A DNA stretch of 64,000 bases from NCBI GenBank assembly GCA_902611475.1, contig CACLZW010000002.1:43848-107847 (forward strand), in the 5' to 3' direction. The translations under genes and the position numbers were made by a program. This document shows positions 60,351 through 64,000 of the stretch, piece after piece (positions within the stretch are counted from its first letter, which is position 1; each line of letters starts with the position of its first letter). The DNA comes from an uncultured Alphaproteobacteria bacterium. Lineage in GTDB: Bacteria; Pseudomonadota; Alphaproteobacteria; Rhodobacterales; Rhodobacteraceae. Under the pieces are notes generated by a model that searched no databases, was not told the DNA's origin, and saw nothing but the letters and a program-made list of their open reading frames with translations.

Positions 60351-60847
60351 AAAAAATTAGCAAAAGACGCTTTTTCTTTTTTTCAATTCTATTTCCTTTT
60401 ATTTTTTTAAAACCTTCATGGAGTCATCCTAAAAAGCCAAATTTATTAGTGGTATGGAAAAAAAAGAGAGTTCTAGCCCTTTACAGAAACAGTAAAATAA
60501 TTAAAGCCTATCGAATTCGTTTAGGTTTCAGTCCCCAGGGTCAGAAAGAAAAAGAAGGAGATGGTAAAACCCCAGAGGGTAAATACTACATTACACACAA
60601 AAACCCGAACAGTAAATTTTACTTAAGTCTCGGAATAAACTTTCCCAATCAATCCGATAAAAAAAGAGCTCTTCAAAGAGGCCTCAATCCTGGTAGTGAC
60701 ATTTTTATTCACGGGCTTGGAAAAAAAAATATCCTGTTGCACTATTTTTTTGACTGGACTGAGGGTTGCATTGCAGTAACAAATAAAGAAATAGAGGAAA
60801 TTTATAGTTTGGTTGAACCTGGTACCATTATCTACATTTATGCTTAA
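60347..60847 (+). CDS. L,D-transpeptidase (YkuD domain)
   Basis: GDGKTPEGKYYI, IFIHGLGK, TEGCIAVTNKEIEEI. Confidence 0.92.
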   Translation: MKKISKRRFFFFSILFPFIFLKPSWSHPKKPNLLVVWKKKRVLALYRNSKIIKAYRIRLGFSPQGQKEKEGDGKTPEGKYYITHKNPNSKFYLSLGINFPNQSDKKRALQRGLNPGSDIFIHGLGKKNILLHYFFDWTEGCIAVTNKEIEEIYSLVEPGTIIYIYA

Positions 60848-60861
60848 CCCTAAAATCGTCA

Positions 60862-61362
60862 CTAAGACCTGCCAATCATCTGTACCCACCAAACCTTTCC
60901 AGTGCTATCCTGATACCAACTAAGCCCTAGATCGGTCGCAGTGGGGTCCAGAATAATTTCTCTGCCAATTTTACTTTTGAACCAGACATTCAATACATCA
61001 TACTCACCCTCATACGTCTCCGAAACATTTTCACCAAGCACTAAGCCCTCAAAACCTGCAATTTTTGCCCTATCTATCGCTGAAGATGCATCTGAACCGT
61101 AGTTCCAGGCTCGCTGTTGTCTGGCTATGTCAAAAGCGTGTGTCTTCGATGCCGCTGAAAGACTGGATGAGTACTTAAGTGAGGATCTTCCGTTTTCCAG
61201 TCTTAAGGCATTAACCATTTCTAGGTGTCTTGATTTTAGAGCAGTCACGGAAAAGCTAGAAATAACTCCTGACTTGGAGTAACCATTGTAGACGTCTGTA
61301 TTTGTACCAACACATCCTACTAAGATAGCCAAAAGCAGTATTTTTAATATAATATTGTTCAT
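60862..61362 (-). CDS. CAP/SCP-domain lipoprotein
   Basis: Lipobox-like LAILVGCVG; VNALRLENGRSSLKYSSSLSAASKTHAFDIA, GENVSETYEG. Confidence 0.82.
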   Translation of the reverse strand: MNNIILKILLLAILVGCVGTNTDVYNGYSKSGVISSFSVTALKSRHLEMVNALRLENGRSSLKYSSSLSAASKTHAFDIARQQRAWNYGSDASSAIDRAKIAGFEGLVLGENVSETYEGEYDVLNVWFKSKIGREIILDPTATDLGLSWYQDSTGKVWWVQMIGRS

Positions 61363-61467
61363 ATATCTATAAGTCTTTTGTTCTTATGTTCGAAATACTA
61401 CGTTAATTTTTTATTCATGCGCAATTAGTTGTTTTATAGTAAATAAATTTCAACTATTAATGTAAAA

Positions 61468-62046
61468 ATGACCAAAGCAATCTCCAACATATTAATATCA
61501 TCGCTACTATTATTTGTTTATGCAGCAATAAGCAACCCTATTATTGCTCAGACAGCAGTAGACTTTGGTAAAGATGGAAAACCAAAACACAACATTTTCT
61601 CATTCAGAGTACAAACTTGGCAGGATCATTTTAAGGATTTGGATAAAGGGGCAATACTGGTTGACACCAAAACGAGATCATTACATTACTGGGGTAAGAA
61701 TGGAAAAGAGTATAAGGTCTTTCCAACCTCCGTCCCCCTAAATGAAGAATTGACACGACTCGGGTATACAAAAGTTACAAAAAAAGTAATCGGACCTGAA
61801 TGGAGGCCTACAAAAAAAATGAGGAAAAGAGATCCTAAGCTCCCTGAGTTTATGCCTCCAGGCCCTGATAACCCTCTAGGATCCCACGCACTTTATCTAA
61901 GTTGGCCAAGTTATCGTATTCATGGAACAAGCGATACTAGAAAAATTGGAAGGCAAAGCTCTTCTGGATGCATAGGACTGTATAATGAACAAATTGAAGA
62001 GCTTTTCAATTTAGTCGAAATTGGAACGCCTGTTAGAATTCTTTAG
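61468..62046 (+). CDS. L,D-transpeptidase (YkuD domain)
   Basis: Signal peptide; YRIHGTSDTRKIGRQSSSGCIGLYNEQIEEL. Confidence 0.93.
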   Translation: MTKAISNILISSLLLFVYAAISNPIIAQTAVDFGKDGKPKHNIFSFRVQTWQDHFKDLDKGAILVDTKTRSLHYWGKNGKEYKVFPTSVPLNEELTRLGYTKVTKKVIGPEWRPTKKMRKRDPKLPEFMPPGPDNPLGSHALYLSWPSYRIHGTSDTRKIGRQSSSGCIGLYNEQIEELFNLVEIGTPVRIL

Positions 62047-62914
62047 AATTATTGTGAATCGCAAGAAGCCCCTCTTTAAATGAGGGAAAAGTAAGCTTAT
62101 ACCCCAATTCATCTTTGAGCCTAGTGTTTGATACTTTTTTTTCTTCTCTATAAAAGCTTCTAGCCATTTCACTGACTAAATCACTTTCCAAACTGACTGT
62201 CTGTGGGCGTTTTTTTTTAAGTAAATTCGCAGCGAATTTTGCTACGTCTAATTGCGTTGCAGGCAAATCGTCAGACAGGTTAAAAATCTTAGCTTCCGAT
62301 TTAGAGCTTATAGCCATCTCGATTGCGCCTACTATATCGTCAACATGAATTCTGTTAAACAGATGAGCTGGTTTATTGACTATATAAAACCTTTCATTTG
62401 CCAATAAACGATCAATAAGACTTCTTCCTGGCCCATATATACCTGCCAACCTGAAGATCATAGTTTTTATTGAAAACTTTTCTCCGAATATCAGCCATGA
62501 TCTCTCGGCCGCAACTCTTGAAATACTTCTATCTAGATTGGGTTCGAGCACTGTATCCTCTGTAACCCAACCACCTTTTTTATCTCCATAAACACTAGTT
62601 GTTGACAGATATCCTGCCCATTTTATTCTTCCACTATTTTTTTTTAATAAATACCCATAATTCTCGATAACTGGATCCTTACCTTTCTCTGGTGGAGCCG
62701 TGCTCAAAACATATGAATTCTTGCTGAGGATACTCTCAATTTTTTCCTCATCATCGAAAAAAACCGGTGTGGCATCAAGTGATTTAATTTCTTTGACCTT
62801 TTCCTTAAATCTTGTCGTACAAAACACTTCCCAATTTTTTTTTGAGAAATTCTGACACATAAATTTAGCTGTGTAACCAAAGCCAAAAATTACTAATATA
62901 TTTTTCTTATTCAT
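62033..62914 (-). CDS. NAD-dependent epimerase/dehydratase-like (extended SDR) protein
   Basis: ILVIFGFGYTAKFMCQNF, YLSTTSVYGDKKGGWVTE, RLAGIYGPGRS, NRIHVDDIVGAI. Confidence 0.85.
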   Translation of the reverse strand: MNKKNILVIFGFGYTAKFMCQNFSKKNWEVFCTTRFKEKVKEIKSLDATPVFFDDEEKIESILSKNSYVLSTAPPEKGKDPVIENYGYLLKKNSGRIKWAGYLSTTSVYGDKKGGWVTEDTVLEPNLDRSISRVAAERSWLIFGEKFSIKTMIFRLAGIYGPGRSLIDRLLANERFYIVNKPAHLFNRIHVDDIVGAIEMAISSKSEAKIFNLSDDLPATQLDVAKFAANLLKKKRPQTVSLESDLVSEMARSFYREEKKVSNTRLKDELGYKLTFPSFKEGLLAIHNNSKEF

Positions 62915-63947
62915 TTTTTTTTAACTCAGCAATAGACCAAATAGCTGCCTCAGATATAAAATCTACAGAATGACTTCCAAATCCCTCCAGTAATTTTATG
63001 TATTCTTTTTTTCCACTATTTCCCATCGCGTATATTACATTTCTTAAAAATCTATCTGATCCTAATCTTTTTATAGCGGTTCCACTAAAATAATTCCTGA
63101 AGTCACCATCTGAAAAGGTTAGAGCTTTCTCCAAAGCTAAGTCAGAAAAAGTTTCTCTATAATTCTCATTTCTGCTTCTTTGTGCAAATTTATTCCAGGG
63201 ACAGACAGCTAAACAATCATCGCATCCAAACACTCTGTTCCCAATTGATGATCTAAGTTCTTTATCTATAGCGCCCTTGTGTTCGATAGTGAGATACGCA
63301 ATACATTTTCTAGCATCTAGCTTATATGCACCCTCAAAAGCATTAGTGGGACAAATATCCAAACATTTGGTACAAGATCCACAATTATCTTGCTCTGGTT
63401 CATCTGCAGGTAATGATTTATCTATGTACATTACACCGATAAAAAACCAATTTCCCATATTTCTACTCACCAAATTTGTATGTTTGCCTTGCCAACCCAA
63501 GCCGGATAATTGTGCTAAAGGTTTTTCCATAACAGGGGCAGTATCGACAAATATTTTAAGCTCACAGTCTAATTGTTTTTTTACCCAAGAGGCTACGATC
63601 TTTAGCTTAGATTTGACTACTTTATGATAATCTCTTTTCGTGGCATAAACTGAGATATTAGATAATTCTTTATCCATCAATTTTTTTAAAGGGTCTTCTT
63701 CTGGAGTATAGTCATCTGTAAACACTAAAATTGACTTAACACTTGGCCATAAATTTTCCGGTGCCATTCGTTCGTTGATCCTTTTCTCCAACCAATCCAT
63801 GCCAGCATTCCAATCATTTTTAATGAAGTCCCGAAATTTTTCTCTTATTGTTTGATCAACCTTTAGGGGATCGGTTATACCAACAGCAGAAAAACCTGCA
63901 TCAGAAGCTATCTGCTGAAGTTGTGATTTAAAATCCAATATCTCCAT
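62907..63947 (-). CDS. queG: Epoxyqueuosine reductase
   Basis: DNCGSCTKCLDICPTNAF and VFGCDDCLAVCPWNKFAQ 4Fe-4S clusters, CIAYLTIEHKG. Confidence 0.95.
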   Translation of the reverse strand: MEILDFKSQLQQIASDAGFSAVGITDPLKVDQTIREKFRDFIKNDWNAGMDWLEKRINERMAPENLWPSVKSILVFTDDYTPEEDPLKKLMDKELSNISVYATKRDYHKVVKSKLKIVASWVKKQLDCELKIFVDTAPVMEKPLAQLSGLGWQGKHTNLVSRNMGNWFFIGVMYIDKSLPADEPEQDNCGSCTKCLDICPTNAFEGAYKLDARKCIAYLTIEHKGAIDKELRSSIGNRVFGCDDCLAVCPWNKFAQRSRNENYRETFSDLALEKALTFSDGDFRNYFSGTAIKRLGSDRFLRNVIYAMGNSGKKEYIKLLEGFGSHSVDFISEAAIWSIAELKKNE

Positions 63948-63948
63948 A

Positions 63949-63999
63949 CTAAAAATCTAAGTCACTATAGTGACCTGCCGGCACAAAGCCAGGAACTAA
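63949..63999 (-). CDS. Possible 3' end of a gene running off the right edge
   Basis: Minus-strand open frame ...LVPGFVPAGHYSDLDF* ending at 63949; too short to identify. Confidence 0.4.
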   Translation of the reverse strand, partial: LVPGFVPAGHYSDLDF

Positions 64000-64000
64000 G

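Noticed and set aside
1-64000. tRNA, rRNA, CRISPR, transposon or prophage
   Set aside because: No T-arm-like GGTTCGAATCC in intergenic gaps, no regularly spaced repeats, and no transposase, integrase or phage structural proteins in the translations.

Overview
The window is 64 kb of AT-rich, very gene-dense bacterial chromosome. Gene content points to an alphaproteobacterium: RegB/RegA redox two-component pair, IalB next to rlmN, dnaA/dnaN/recF with rpsT nearby, and a regB-tsaE-...-trxA-folC-accD neighbourhood. Most of it is housekeeping: accD, folC, trxA, exonuclease I, tsaE, regB/regA, ubiH-type hydroxylase, ftsK, lolA, xth, ribA, a Liv-type ABC transporter, glpK/glpD, recF-dnaN-dnaA, rpsT, mutM, xseB/ispA, asd, nnr, leuBDC, rlmN, L,D-transpeptidases and queG. 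I recognised no rRNA, tRNA, CRISPR array, transposase or prophage. The best candidate for an under-described system is a tight seven-gene operon at 36753-41683: atypical SDR, Gfa-like protein, rhodanese, a SELENBP1-like putative methanethiol oxidase with no signal peptide, 2Fe-2S ferredoxin, YccU-type CoA-binding protein, and an FMN 2-hydroxyacid dehydrogenase. Other points: an exonuclease I gene where many alphaproteobacteria carry addAB; a rhodanese gene overlapping dnaA by 1 nt; a split response regulator rejoined by a -1 frameshift; a hairpin that sequesters a Shine-Dalgarno inside the Liv operon; and 3'-end overlap at 7 of 13 convergent gene pairs. All identifications come from reading motifs in the supplied translations; no database search was run.
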